The notes: generated from the letters alone by a model not told the origin. A stretch of DNA of 64,000 bases from Thermoflexus hugenholtzii (GCF_018771565.1 NZ_CP076326.1:1798001-1862000); one strand, 5' to 3'; positions 44,629 to 53,811 are shown, numbered from the stretch's first letter. A program made the numbers and translations.

Positions 44629-45990
44629 ATGCGCCGCTGGATTCCAGGGATCCTGATCCTCAGCCTGACCGCCTGTATGCATTCCGCCGCGCCCATCACG
44701 CCGGTGCGGACCGCGACGCCGACGATCGTCACGGGCCCCCTCGGAACGCAACCGGCGCGGACCCCCTCCCCTATGCCGACCCCCATTCCGGCGACGGCCA
44801 CTCCCACTGCCACCCGTCCGCTCACCCGCACGCCGACCGCGACCCCTCGGCCCACCCGCCTCCCTTCCGCTCCTCCGCCCTCCTCCGGATCCCAGAGGCC
44901 CCAGCCGCTTCCGGAGGGTTTTCAGACCGAGGGGAACTGGATCGCGGTGTTCCACCCCCGCCTCGAACGCCAGACATGGTCGGAGGGAGCGGTCTGGTTG
45001 ACGGACGGTCAGCGCTGGATCGGGCCGTGGCCTTCGGATCTCACGATGCCCTTCTGGACGCTCTGGAACGGACGCCTGCATTTCTGTTATTGGCGGGACG
45101 GCGAATGGTTCGCAGAGCTGGGCACCGCCAAGGCCCCTCCGATCTGCGTCGAGGCCCCGGACGCGCTGGCGATCCGAAAGGATCGCATCGGGCCTGGGAA
45201 AAAAGGGATCTACGGCCTGAAACCATGCGGGAGCCAGGGGGAACTCTGCGCTCAAATACTGCCGGACAAGAGGCTCTCTCCTCCCCTGTGCTTTCCGATC
45301 CCGGAATCGGTGCTCCAGAACCAGGCGAAGGTCTATGACCAGGTCCATGCGGAGGGATGCCTTTCACCGGATCAACAACACGCCCTGATCGTTGTTTATC
45401 GCGACGGAGGGCCTATGCCCGAAGGAGAGGAGCTTTTCCGGAAAGCGGTTTCGGATTTCACGCCCCCACCCCTCGCGTTCCCAGGCGGCCTTTACCGGGT
45501 CGATCTCCGCTCCGGGAAAGTCCTGACCGCTCCGACGAACGCGCCCGGGTGGCCGGATCAGCAGGCCCTGGCCCACGCCCTGGCCGAGCAGGGACGCTTC
45601 CCGGTCGCCTTCCTTCCGTTCCTGCGTAGCGCGCTGGGACCCACCGCGGATGGTCTGGAGTGTTCCCCGGATGGGCAGTTCGCCCTGGCGACACAGGCCC
45701 TCTGGCTTCCACCGGAGGACGTTTATCTTCCCGCAGATGTGCGGCGCTACCCGGAGCTTTTCGACCACGACTTCCAGCCTCCCCGGTATGCCACCCTCTG
45801 GTGGATGTGGGTGATCCGGATCGATGATGGAACAGGCTATCCGATCACTCTCCTGGAGGACCTGTTCAACACGGAGCTCTCTCGCGCGATCGCCAACTGG
45901 ATTCCGTTTTATATGCTTCCCGGGGATATGCCGCAGGTCCCCTTGCCGCCTCGCGCTCCGGAGCATCCATCCCCGTGGGAAGCTCCTTGA
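44629..45990 (+). CDS. Lipoprotein with Pro/Thr stalk, unknown function
   Basis: The start at 44629 has GGAGGAAC upstream; the much longer open frame in the same phase runs over the preceding gene and is not coding. The 453-residue product has a lipobox LTAC (C16), a 60-residue Thr/Pro stalk and a globular region of about 350 residues with many Trp residues and a pattern of short beta repeats (WIAVFHPRLE, AVWLTDGQRWI). This layout may be a beta-propeller, but no confident family was found. Last gene of the envelope operon. Confidence 0.68.
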   Translation: MRRWIPGILILSLTACMHSAAPITPVRTATPTIVTGPLGTQPARTPSPMPTPIPATATPTATRPLTRTPTATPRPTRLPSAPPPSSGSQRPQPLPEGFQTEGNWIAVFHPRLERQTWSEGAVWLTDGQRWIGPWPSDLTMPFWTLWNGRLHFCYWRDGEWFAELGTAKAPPICVEAPDALAIRKDRIGPGKKGIYGLKPCGSQGELCAQILPDKRLSPPLCFPIPESVLQNQAKVYDQVHAEGCLSPDQQHALIVVYRDGGPMPEGEELFRKAVSDFTPPPLAFPGGLYRVDLRSGKVLTAPTNAPGWPDQQALAHALAEQGRFPVAFLPFLRSALGPTADGLECSPDGQFALATQALWLPPEDVYLPADVRRYPELFDHDFQPPRYATLWWMWVIRIDDGTGYPITLLEDLFNTELSRAIANWIPFYMLPGDMPQVPLPPRAPEHPSPWEAP

Positions 45991-46191
45991 GGGGAAAGGC
46001 GCATGCCCTTGCTTCGCTTAGGGGGAACCTGAGGCGCCGCCGATGGAGTCCGGGGAGCCGGGCCCTGCATGCGCCCCACGGTCCGTCTGCGTCCATCCCG
46101 ACGGCTCCCTTCGCCCGGACCGCAATGCCCAGGATAGCCGCTCCCACCTGAACGACCCTGGCCGACGGCCGACCTGTGCCGGAGGGGGACC

Positions 46192-48402
46192 ATGAACGCT
46201 TCGGAAGGGTGGACTGCGCGGATGCCGGATTTGCGGGGGGCGCCCCTGTTCCTGCCCGCCCTGGCCTGGCTCGTGGGACTCCTCCTCGCCCGCGCCCTCC
46301 CATCCGGCGAGGATCTCTTCCCGCGCTGGACGTTGTTTTTCCTGATCTGGGCCCTTCCGGCCATCGCGGCATTGGGGCTCGGCGTTCCCCACGCCGGAAA
46401 CCGGCGCCTCCCCCTCCTCTGCCTGATCGCCCTCCTCGGCGCGGTCCGGGGAACCCTGCGGCCCACCCCGGACCTGCCGCCCGCCCTCGCCGCGGCGATG
46501 GCGGAGGGCGCCGAGGTCACCGTGGAAGGGATCGTGGTGGACGACCCTGCCGGACGCGGAGCCGGATCCCGCTTTCGCCTCCGGCCGGAAGGGGGCACAG
46601 CCCTGCTGCAAGTGGATCTGGAGGAAGGCCGTCCTCGCTACGGGGATCGCCTCCGCCTGACCGGCCGCATCCGTCCCCCCGAGGTCCGGCCGGAGGTGGA
46701 CATGCGCGAGGTCCTGGCCCGTCAGGGAGTGCTCGGGCAGCTGCAGGCCCGAGCGTGGACCCGGGTGCGGGCCGGCGAGGGCAGTCCTCTGCTCCGCGGG
46801 CTCTACGCCGCCCGGGGCTTCCTCCGGGACCGCCTGCGGGGGCTGCTGCCGGACCCGGAGGCCGGGCTGCTCATCGGCATCCTCCTGGGGGATGAAAGCG
46901 GGATCCCCTGGACGGTGGAGCAGGCCTTCGCCCGCTCCGGCCTCAGCCACATCGTCGCCATCTCCGGCTACAACATCACGCTGCTCACCGCCCTCGCCCT
47001 GGCCCTCTTCACCCGGCTGCTGGGCCGGCGGGCTGCCCTCTGGGCGACCCTCCTCCTGATCCCCCTCTACACCCTCTTCGTCGGCGCCTCGGCCTCCGTG
47101 GTGCGGGCGGCCCTCATGGGGGCGCTCACCCTGATCGCCCTGATGCTGGGCCGCAGCAACGACGCCCTCAACGCCCTCAGCCTCTCCGCCTTCGCCATGA
47201 CCCTGTGGGATCCTCTGGCCCTGGACGATGTGGGCTTCCAGCTGAGCTTCGCCGCCACCCTGGGCCTGCTCTTCCTCGCCCCGCCCCTGGAGGGATGGGC
47301 GCGTGAAGGGACGGCCCGGCTCCTGCGGGATCCCGAAGCCGGCGCCCTGGTGGAGGCCGTCCGCGAGGCCCTGCTGGTCTCCCTGGCCGCCCAGATCGCC
47401 ACCGCCCCTCTGATGCTCTATCATTTCCGGGAGCTTTCTCTCATCGCCCCCCTGGCCAACCTTCTGGTCCTGCCCGTGCAGCCCTTCCTGATGGCTTTCG
47501 GGATCGCTGCCGCCCTCGGCGCGGCGACCCTCGGACCGCTGGCCGCCCCGCTGGGCTGGGCGGTCTGGTGGCCCCTGGCCTGGACCATCCGCGTCGCCGA
47601 TCTCACGGCGCGCTGGCCCCTCGCCACCCTTCGCGTCGCCCCGGGCTACCTGGAAGGGATGTTGCTGTTCTACGGCGGAGCCCTGAGCGCCCTCCTCCTG
47701 CGGGCCTACGGCCTCTCCTTTCAGGAGGCGATCCTCCGCCTTCGGCCGCATCAGCCGGCCCTGCGCGCCCTGGGATTGATCGGCGCCCTGGGGGCCATCG
47801 CCTTCACCTACCTCCCGGACCATCGGGCGAAGCTGGTGCTGTTCGAGGGCGGGGATCTCCTCCTGGTCGAAAGCCCGGAGGGCCATCGGGCGCTGTGGCT
47901 GTGGGGGATCCGCGAAGCCTCCCTGGCCGGGCTGGGGCGCTGGTTGGGCCCCTTCGACCCCCATCTGGATCTCCTGATCCTCGAGGGTTCCGCAAAGCCG
48001 GGGCCCTCCGGCGCGCTGCGATCGCGCTATCCGGTCCGTCAGATCCTGGGGGAAGAAGCCCCGCTCCCAACCGGCCTGCGGATCGAGATGGGTTCCCTCA
48101 TCCTGGAGAACCGGGAGGACGGATGGCTGCTCCAGATCGGAAGCCAGCGGGTCCTGATCGCCCGCCGCCGCCCGAACGGAGAGGTCCCCCGGGTGGACCT
48201 GGTGGTCTACCGGGGCGACGAGCGCGCCGGGTTGGCCATCGCGCAAGGATGGCAGGCGTGGGGGCTCCTGGTCGGGGGATCGCCCGCCGGTGGGGCCGCC
48301 GGGGCGGTCTCCGGCCCGCGCCAGCTCCGGCATGCCGGAGGCCGGGAGTGGGTCGCCGCCTGGACCGATGGAAGGGTGTGGTGGTTCGGATCCGGGCGGT
48401 GA
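46192..48402 (+). CDS. comEC: ComEC/Rec2 family DNA-uptake channel, degenerate hydrolase domain
   Basis: The 736-residue product has the DUF4131-like N-terminus, an OB-like soluble segment, and the Competence membrane domain of eight or more helices with its hallmark FARSGLSHIVAISGYNITLL (about residues 245-265). ComEC forms the inner-membrane channel for single-stranded DNA uptake. The C-terminal 230 residues occupy the place of the metallo-beta-lactamase domain but lack the HxHxDH metal motif, so this region is probably inactive as a nuclease. The gene converges on the methyltransferase gene with a two-base gap. Confidence 0.85.
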   Translation: MNASEGWTARMPDLRGAPLFLPALAWLVGLLLARALPSGEDLFPRWTLFFLIWALPAIAALGLGVPHAGNRRLPLLCLIALLGAVRGTLRPTPDLPPALAAAMAEGAEVTVEGIVVDDPAGRGAGSRFRLRPEGGTALLQVDLEEGRPRYGDRLRLTGRIRPPEVRPEVDMREVLARQGVLGQLQARAWTRVRAGEGSPLLRGLYAARGFLRDRLRGLLPDPEAGLLIGILLGDESGIPWTVEQAFARSGLSHIVAISGYNITLLTALALALFTRLLGRRAALWATLLLIPLYTLFVGASASVVRAALMGALTLIALMLGRSNDALNALSLSAFAMTLWDPLALDDVGFQLSFAATLGLLFLAPPLEGWAREGTARLLRDPEAGALVEAVREALLVSLAAQIATAPLMLYHFRELSLIAPLANLLVLPVQPFLMAFGIAAALGAATLGPLAAPLGWAVWWPLAWTIRVADLTARWPLATLRVAPGYLEGMLLFYGGALSALLLRAYGLSFQEAILRLRPHQPALRALGLIGALGAIAFTYLPDHRAKLVLFEGGDLLLVESPEGHRALWLWGIREASLAGLGRWLGPFDPHLDLLILEGSAKPGPSGALRSRYPVRQILGEEAPLPTGLRIEMGSLILENREDGWLLQIGSQRVLIARRRPNGEVPRVDLVVYRGDERAGLAIAQGWQAWGLLVGGSPAGGAAGAVSGPRQLRHAGGREWVAAWTDGRVWWFGSGR

Positions 48403-48404
48403 GC

Positions 48405-49289
48405 TCAGATCCCTTCCCGCATCCGGTAGAGGGGGCCCTCCCGGGGCCAGCGATGGCCCTCCGGGCAGACCACCGCCGTCTCCTCCTCGCGGGCCGGCCG
48501 GCGGCAGAGGGGGCAGCGCCAGAGTCCCTCTTCGGTGGGGCGCGCGCCGGACCCGGCTTCCGCCCGGATGAAAAGGCTGGGGGTCAGCTTCCAGAGGGCC
48601 CCGATCCCCTGCACCCATCCGTCCATCCTGGCCAGCGCGGGCGCGGGGATCAGGCGTTTCAACCACGGATGTCGGAAATGGGACACCGCCCGCTCCCGCT
48701 GGATCCGGAAGCCCGCCTCCTCCAGCCGGGCGCGCATCCAGGCTGGATGAAAATCGAAATGCAACGGGGCGAACTCCACCGGCTCCGGTGAGAACGGCGA
48801 CCAGGATTGGGCGCCGACCACATAACGGAGGATGGCCTTCAGGTTCCGCTTGTTCGCGAACTCCAGGATGAAAACCCCGCCCGGCCGCAGGACCTCGTGG
48901 ATCTCCCGCAACGCCCGGGGCACATCCCGGACGTGATGGATCACCCGGACCATGACGATGGTGTCGAAGGATCCGGGTATGAAAGGCAGGCGGTAGAGGT
49001 CGCCGATCACGAAGCGGAACCGTGGATCATGGCCCCAGCGCCGCCGGGCCGCTTCGACCTGCGATCGCGCGTAGTCCAGAAGGTAAACTTCCTCGTAGCC
49101 TGCGTAAAGATCGGCGAGGCGCCCGAAGCCCGCGCCGATCTCCACCAGGCGTCGGCCCCGTGGCGGCAACAGGGCGCGCAGCGCGATCCGCTCCGCCAGG
49201 TCCTCATACGCCCGGCCTGCCCGCCAGAAGGCCTCGTAATCGGTCTCCTCGTAATCACAGATCGGAGGGAGAGCCGGCGCATCCGACAT
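48405..49289 (-). CDS. Class I SAM-dependent methyltransferase with C-terminal zinc ribbon
   Basis: The 294-residue product has the SAM-binding loop VEIGAGFGRLADLY (about 50-63), acidic motif II LLDYARSQ, and FDTIVMVRVIHHV and LREIHEVLRPGG typical of type 11 methyltransferases. The last 45 residues hold a zinc-ribbon-like CPLCRRP plus VVCPEGHRWP, similar to the substrate-recognition zinc module of RlmA but at the opposite end. The substrate is unknown; an RNA or quinone precursor is possible. GGGGGAGG lies just before the ATG. Confidence 0.8.
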   Translation of the reverse strand: MSDAPALPPICDYEETDYEAFWRAGRAYEDLAERIALRALLPPRGRRLVEIGAGFGRLADLYAGYEEVYLLDYARSQVEAARRRWGHDPRFRFVIGDLYRLPFIPGSFDTIVMVRVIHHVRDVPRALREIHEVLRPGGVFILEFANKRNLKAILRYVVGAQSWSPFSPEPVEFAPLHFDFHPAWMRARLEEAGFRIQRERAVSHFRHPWLKRLIPAPALARMDGWVQGIGALWKLTPSLFIRAEAGSGARPTEEGLWRCPLCRRPAREEETAVVCPEGHRWPREGPLYRMREGI

Positions 49290-49308
49290 CCTCGATCCTC
49301 CCCCTGCT

Positions 49309-49854
49309 TTATCCCCTCAGCAGACGCCAGCCCAAAAGCCCGAGCCCGGCCAGTCCGCTGAGCCACAGAATCGCGTGATCCCACAGCGAACCGGTCCGCC
49401 ATCGGGCCAGGCGCAGACGCGCGCCGGTGAGCGGCCAGAGCCACGGGATGCCCTGGGGCGTGAGGGCGTCCAGCAACAGGTGGGAGAGATAGCCTCCCGC
49501 CCATGCCCCGACCAGCCCGGGATCCGGCAGGAGCAGCGCGCCCAGCCCGCTCCAGAGGCCCGCCATGGCCAGCGAATGCGTGGGGCCCCGATGGGGCAAG
49601 CGGACCAGCGCCCACAGCAGGAAGCCGGCGCCCAGGCCTGCGCCCGCCACCTCCGGAGAACGCAGGAGATAGCCTCCCAGCGCCCCGCCGGCGATGGCCA
49701 GCGCGCCCAGCGCCCGCGCTCCCCGCCCCACCGAGCCGACATCGAGATCCACATCCGGGACGGCGCCGGCAAAGGCGCCCAGGGCACCCCCCAGCGGCCC
49801 ACCCACCCAAAAGCCCCAGACAGTCCCCACGACGATATGCGTGCGCAACCGCAT
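49309..49854 (-). CDS. YdjM-like membrane-bound metal-dependent hydrolase
   Basis: The 181-residue product has four to five membrane helices with the family's polar motifs: PDVDLD (about 33-38), HRGPTHSLA (about 87-95) and HLLLDALTPQGIPWLWPL near residue 125. The histidine and aspartate set probably binds metal at the inner membrane. Family members are annotated as LexA-regulated inner-membrane hydrolases; the substrate is unknown. The gene lies just upstream of the methyltransferase gene, 19 bases away, and is probably in the same transcript. Confidence 0.78.
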   Translation of the reverse strand: MRLRTHIVVGTVWGFWVGGPLGGALGAFAGAVPDVDLDVGSVGRGARALGALAIAGGALGGYLLRSPEVAGAGLGAGFLLWALVRLPHRGPTHSLAMAGLWSGLGALLLPDPGLVGAWAGGYLSHLLLDALTPQGIPWLWPLTGARLRLARWRTGSLWDHAILWLSGLAGLGLLGWRLLRG

Positions 49855-49892
49855 CTGGTCGTTGATCTCCCCATCGTGATCGGAGCGACCTC

Positions 49893-50200
49893 CGCCGCAA
49901 CCCTCACGCCCTCGAAGACGAGTGTTCGGGGCTAAAGCGATTTTGTAGGAGCGGCTTCAGCCGCGACCTTGCATCATCGAGAACCCAACGGTTCGAAGTT
50001 GTCAGAACCGCTTCCGCTGCGACCCTTGCGTCGTCGAGGGCAGAAAGTTCGGGGCTAAAGCCCCTCCTACAAAAACCAATGCTTTGGTAAAAACGGCTTC
50101 CGCCGCGACCTTCCCCGCTCCGAAAGCGGCATTCGTGTATCCGCGGATCGGATTCGTGGACGGCTCCCTTCTTCGCAGGAGCGGCTTTCGCCGCGACGGA
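49893..50200. repeat. Family A repeat cluster (A6)
   Basis: At least three arm pairs, including GTAGGAGCGGCTTCAGCCGC, GGGGCTAAAGCCCCTCCTAC and GCAGGAGCGGCTTTCGCCGC, separated by the ATCATCGA or GTCGTCGA linker. Confidence 0.8.
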
Positions 50201-50287
50201 AGGTCGGATCCGAGGCCCTCCCGCAGCCGTGAAGACCTTCCTAAGCGCGGGAATCTGAACGTAGATCGGCTTCCTTCGGCCCGTTGA

Positions 50288-50340
50288 GAAGGACCTCTCC
50301 CAATCGGCGCAGGCCAACCGCTGGCCGAAGGCGCTCCGCT
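50288..50340. repeat. Family B fragment
   Basis: A lone piece containing CGGCGCAGGCCAACCGCTGGCC resembles the middle of a family B unit, far from the two main arrays. Confidence 0.55.
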
Positions 50341-50342
50341 CC

Positions 50343-50882
50343 TCACGGCCCCGGGATCAGATCCAGCAGCGCCTTGAGATCCTTGAGCAGCAACAGCAGC
50401 TTCCCCACCACCGGGTCCAGCCCCGAGGCCCCCAGCGCGATATCCACCGGCTGATCGAAGTTCACCGGGATCTGGGTGCGGACCGGGACGGTCATGTTCA
50501 ACCGGACCGGAAGGCGGGTCCCCGGGGGCAGATGGATGAACACCGTCCCGTTGATCGTGCCCCCGCCCCCCGGCAACTGGAACGTCGCCGCCGTGGTGAT
50601 CGGCACGGGCGCCAGGGTCACCACCACCGTGTCCTGCTGCACCGGGAGCTCAAAGGCCACCGGGACCGACTGGCGGATCGGGATGGTGGTGGAGATCCGC
50701 GTATCCCCCAGATCCTGGACGATGGCCTCCAGGCGGGCGACCGTCCCGTTGACGGCGGATTTCAGGGAGGCCAGCTGCATGTAAAGCAGCCCCAGGGCGA
50801 TCACCAGGATCAGGTTGACGGTAAACGAGAAAAGGATCGCGATGGTCTGGAAGGCCCGCCACATCCGTCGCAGGAACTCCAT
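50343..50882 (-). CDS. Membrane-anchored protein with one N-terminal helix, unknown function
   Basis: The start at 50882 is supported by AGGAGA five bases upstream. The 179-residue product has a membrane helix (about 13-35), a short coiled segment, and a Thr/Val/Pro-rich domain with repeated VPV/IPI-type beta motifs (IRQSVPVAFELPV, VPITTAATFQLP, VRTQIPVNFDQP). It ends in a hydrophobic helix (VGKLLLLLKDLKALLDLI). No family was recognised. It is encoded 35 bases after thrB on the same strand. Confidence 0.65.
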   Translation of the reverse strand: MEFLRRMWRAFQTIAILFSFTVNLILVIALGLLYMQLASLKSAVNGTVARLEAIVQDLGDTRISTTIPIRQSVPVAFELPVQQDTVVVTLAPVPITTAATFQLPGGGGTINGTVFIHLPPGTRLPVRLNMTVPVRTQIPVNFDQPVDIALGASGLDPVVGKLLLLLKDLKALLDLIPGP

Positions 50883-50917
50883 AGACGTCTCCTGAAAAAG
50901 GGATCCCATGCCGGCGA

Positions 50918-51832
50918 TCACCGGGAGTTCGGATCCGGCTCCACCTCCACCTGCACCCCCTGGGGCTCCACGTCGACCACCCAGGTGCGGGCCGGGAAGC
51001 CCGCCTCCTCGAAGGCGGCGGCCATGGCGGCCGCGATGGCCTCATGGCCCTCGGGGGCGAAGGCCGCCAGCGCCGGGCCGGATCCGCTGATGCACACCGC
51101 CGCAGCCCCGGCCGCCCGCGCCGCCTGAACCGCCTGCGCGTAGCCGGGGATCAGACGCGCCCGATAGGGTTCGTGCACCCGATCCCGCATCGCCCGCCCC
51201 AGCAACCTCCAGTCCCCCTCCCGGAATGCATGCACCAGCAGGGCCACATGCCCGATCTGCGCCACCACATCCGACAGGGGAAACTGAGCGGGGAGCAGGC
51301 GGCGGGCCATCTCGGTGGAGACCTGGACAGCCGGGAGGGCCAGGGCCACCCGCATCGGGGGGATCGACACCCGGGCCGCGATCAGGCCTTCCTCATCCCG
51401 GGTCACCAGCGTCAGGCCTCCGAGCAGGGCCGGCGCCACGTTGTCCGGATGGCCCTCCAGGGCCGTGGCCGGCTCCAGCAGCTCCTCCCACGGTCCCCTC
51501 CGACCCAGCCAGGCCGCGGCCAGAGCCAGCCCGCCCACCACGGCGGCCGCGCTGGAGCCCAGCCCGGACATCAGGGGGATCCGGTTGCGACAGCGCAGCC
51601 GCATAGGGGGCAACCTCATCCCCGCTTGCTCGAACAGCGCCGCCGCGCTGCGCACCACCCGGTTCGTCGCATCCCGTGGGAGGACGTCGGCCCCTTCCCC
51701 TTCCAGGACGACCTCCAGCGCCGGGGCCGGCTCCGCCTCGATCTCGTTATACAGGCGGACGGCCAGCCCCATCGCGTCGAACCCCGGGCCCAGGTTGGCG
51801 ATCGTCGCGGGCACCCGCACCCGGATCCGCAT
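50918..51832 (-). CDS. thrB: Homoserine kinase
   Basis: The start at 51832 has GGGAGG four bases upstream. The 304-residue GHMP kinase has PATIANLGPGFDAMGLAV at the N-terminus, the ATP-binding motif IPLMSGLGSSAAAVVGGL (about residues 90-107) and a conserved C-terminal GSGPALAAFA. It phosphorylates homoserine on the way to threonine. Neither thrC nor hom is adjacent, so regulation as a thr operon is not evident. Confidence 0.93.
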   Translation of the reverse strand: MRIRVRVPATIANLGPGFDAMGLAVRLYNEIEAEPAPALEVVLEGEGADVLPRDATNRVVRSAAALFEQAGMRLPPMRLRCRNRIPLMSGLGSSAAAVVGGLALAAAWLGRRGPWEELLEPATALEGHPDNVAPALLGGLTLVTRDEEGLIAARVSIPPMRVALALPAVQVSTEMARRLLPAQFPLSDVVAQIGHVALLVHAFREGDWRLLGRAMRDRVHEPYRARLIPGYAQAVQAARAAGAAAVCISGSGPALAAFAPEGHEAIAAAMAAAFEEAGFPARTWVVDVEPQGVQVEVEPDPNSR

Positions 51833-51918
51833 GCCACCTCCCATGGCGGAGAGCTCGAACGGTTCCCGTAGGATATCCGAAGGTCCGGCCGCATGCCAGC
51901 CGGCGGATCTTCTTTTCA

Positions 51919-53298
51919 TCAGCCCCGCTCGGCCTCCGCGATGGCGCGGAAGCGTTCCCAAACGATGGGCGCATGCGCCCGGGCCTCGGCGGCGATCCGC
52001 TCCTCGTCGAGGGTGAGCAGCTGCCGATCCTTCATCAGGACCCGCCCTCCGCAGATCGTCGTGGTGACATGGGAGCCGTCGATCCCGAAGATCAGATGCC
52101 AGGGGAGGTTCTCCGCCGTCAGCGGCGTGTAAGGCCGGTAATCCAGGAGGATGAGGTCCGCATAGGCGCCGGGGGCGATGACCCCCAAAGGATGCGGCCA
52201 GAAGAGAGCGGCGATGCGAGCGTTCTCCCGATAGGCCATGGCCAGCACCTCCTCCGCTCCCATCGCCCGCGGGTCCCGGGCGTGAACCTTGTGCACCAGG
52301 TAGGCGGTCTTCATCTCCGCGAACATGTTGTTGGAGAACCCGTCGTTGCCCAGCCCGACCGTCACCCCGGCGGCCCGCATCGCGCCCACCGGCGCCACTC
52401 CGACGGCGTTGTTCATGTTCGAACGGGGCTGATGGCTCACCTTGCTCCGGGTGCGGGCCAGAAGGTCGATCTCCCTTGTGTCGACGTGCACGCAGTGCGC
52501 GCACAGGGTTTGGGGGCCCAGCACCCCCTCCCGCGCCAGCCGCTCCACCGTGCGGACCCCATAGATCGTCAGGCTGTGGCCCTCGTCGGCCGCGTCCTCC
52601 GCCACGTGGATGTGGAAGCCGACCCCCAGGGCCTGGGCCTCGGCCACGGCCTGCGCCATGGTCTCCGGGCCCACAGTGAAGGAGGCGTGGAGCCCGAAGG
52701 AGGCCGCCAGCAAGTCTCCCCGGGGATCCCCCGTCGCCCGCCATCTCTGGACCTGGCGGATGAACCGCGCGTTCTCCCGGATCCCGGCCCGCGCCCCTTC
52801 CGGGCCGTTGCGATCGGTGACCTCATAGCACAGGCAGGCCCGCAGGCCGGCTTCCGCCACAGCCTCCGCAAGGATGTCCAGCGAGCCATCGATGCACGAG
52901 GGGCTGGCGTGATGATCGATCAGGGTGGTCGTGCCGTGGCGGATGGCGTCGATCAGGCAGACCAGGGCCGAGAGGCGCACCGCCTTCTCATCCAGGGCGC
53001 GGTCCAGCCGCCACCACAGGCGACGCAGGATGTGAGGGAAGTTCCCCGGGGGCTCGTCGTGCAGGGGCATGCCCCGGGCGAAGGCCCCGTAAAAATGCGT
53101 GTGGGCGCAGATGCTGCCCGGGAGGACCAGCTGTCCCCTCGCGTTCAGGACCTCCGCCTCGGGGTAGCGCGCCCGCACCTCCGCCGTGGGCCCTACCATC
53201 GCGATCCGATCCCCCTCCACCGCCACCGCTCCGTCCTCGATCACCCGGGGCGGATCCTCCATCGTGCACACGATGCCATGCGCAATCAGCCACGCCAT
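51919..53298 (-). CDS. ssnA: SsnA-type aminohydrolase (amidohydrolase superfamily)
   Basis: The 459-residue product matches SsnA along its length: VLPGSICAHTHFYGAFARG (HxH metal motif), WWRLDRALDE, IDHHASPSCIDGSLDIL, LRACLCYEVTDRNG, and RSNMNNAVG followed by GNDGFSNNMF with the catalytic Asp. SsnA is an uncharacterised deaminase-like enzyme often encoded with selenium-dependent molybdenum hydroxylases. GDG... partner genes (ygfK/xdh-like) are not adjacent here. AGGAGG lies six bases before the ATG, next to repeat cluster A7. Confidence 0.85.
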   Translation of the reverse strand: MAWLIAHGIVCTMEDPPRVIEDGAVAVEGDRIAMVGPTAEVRARYPEAEVLNARGQLVLPGSICAHTHFYGAFARGMPLHDEPPGNFPHILRRLWWRLDRALDEKAVRLSALVCLIDAIRHGTTTLIDHHASPSCIDGSLDILAEAVAEAGLRACLCYEVTDRNGPEGARAGIRENARFIRQVQRWRATGDPRGDLLAASFGLHASFTVGPETMAQAVAEAQALGVGFHIHVAEDAADEGHSLTIYGVRTVERLAREGVLGPQTLCAHCVHVDTREIDLLARTRSKVSHQPRSNMNNAVGVAPVGAMRAAGVTVGLGNDGFSNNMFAEMKTAYLVHKVHARDPRAMGAEEVLAMAYRENARIAALFWPHPLGVIAPGAYADLILLDYRPYTPLTAENLPWHLIFGIDGSHVTTTICGGRVLMKDRQLLTLDEERIAAEARAHAPIVWERFRAIAEAERG

Positions 53299-53324
53299 CC
53301 CAGCCTCCTGTGGAGTGGAATCCT

Positions 53325-53811
53325 CCCTGGGGAAGGGCTTTCGCCCTGAACCCCTGTTTTCGATGCCGCAGAGATCGCAGCGAAAGCCGCTCCTGCAAGA
53401 GGAGAGTCATCCACGAATGCCGCCTTCGGAGCGAAGGAAGTCGCGCCGGAAGCCGCTCTGACAACTCCGAACCGCCGGATTTTCGATGAGGCAAAGGGTC
53501 GCGGCTAAAGCCGCTCCTACCAAAACGACATCGTTCTTTTTGTAGGAGGGGGCTTTAGCCCCGAACCTCCGCCTTCGATGAGGCAAGGGTTGCGGCGAAA
53601 GTCACCCTTACAACCCAGAACCCCCGTCCTCGATGACGCAAGGGTCGCGGCGAAAGCCGCTCCTACCAAAACGACATCGTTCTTTTTGTAGGAGGGGCTT
53701 TAGCCCCGAACCTCTGCCTTCGATGACGCAAGGGTTGCGGCGAAAGCCGCCTTTACAACCCAGAACCCCCGTCTTCGATGACGCAAGGGTCGCGGCGAAA
53801 GCCGCTCCTCC
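53325..53811. repeat. Family A repeat cluster (A7) with tandem duplication
   Basis: This cluster fills most of the gap between the divergent ssnA and minC genes. Positions 53520-53665 and 53666-53811 are near-identical units of 146 bases, each with GTAGGAGGGGCTTTAGCCCC (one with an extra G), a CTTCGATGA linker, and GCGGCGAAAGCCGCTCC or a decayed form. A less regular unit precedes them. Confidence 0.88.

Noticed and set aside
46018-48666. 882-residue minus-strand open frame opposite comEC
   Set aside because: It is a GC-rich antisense shadow of a clear membrane protein gene and has a Gly/Gln/Glu-rich nonsense composition.
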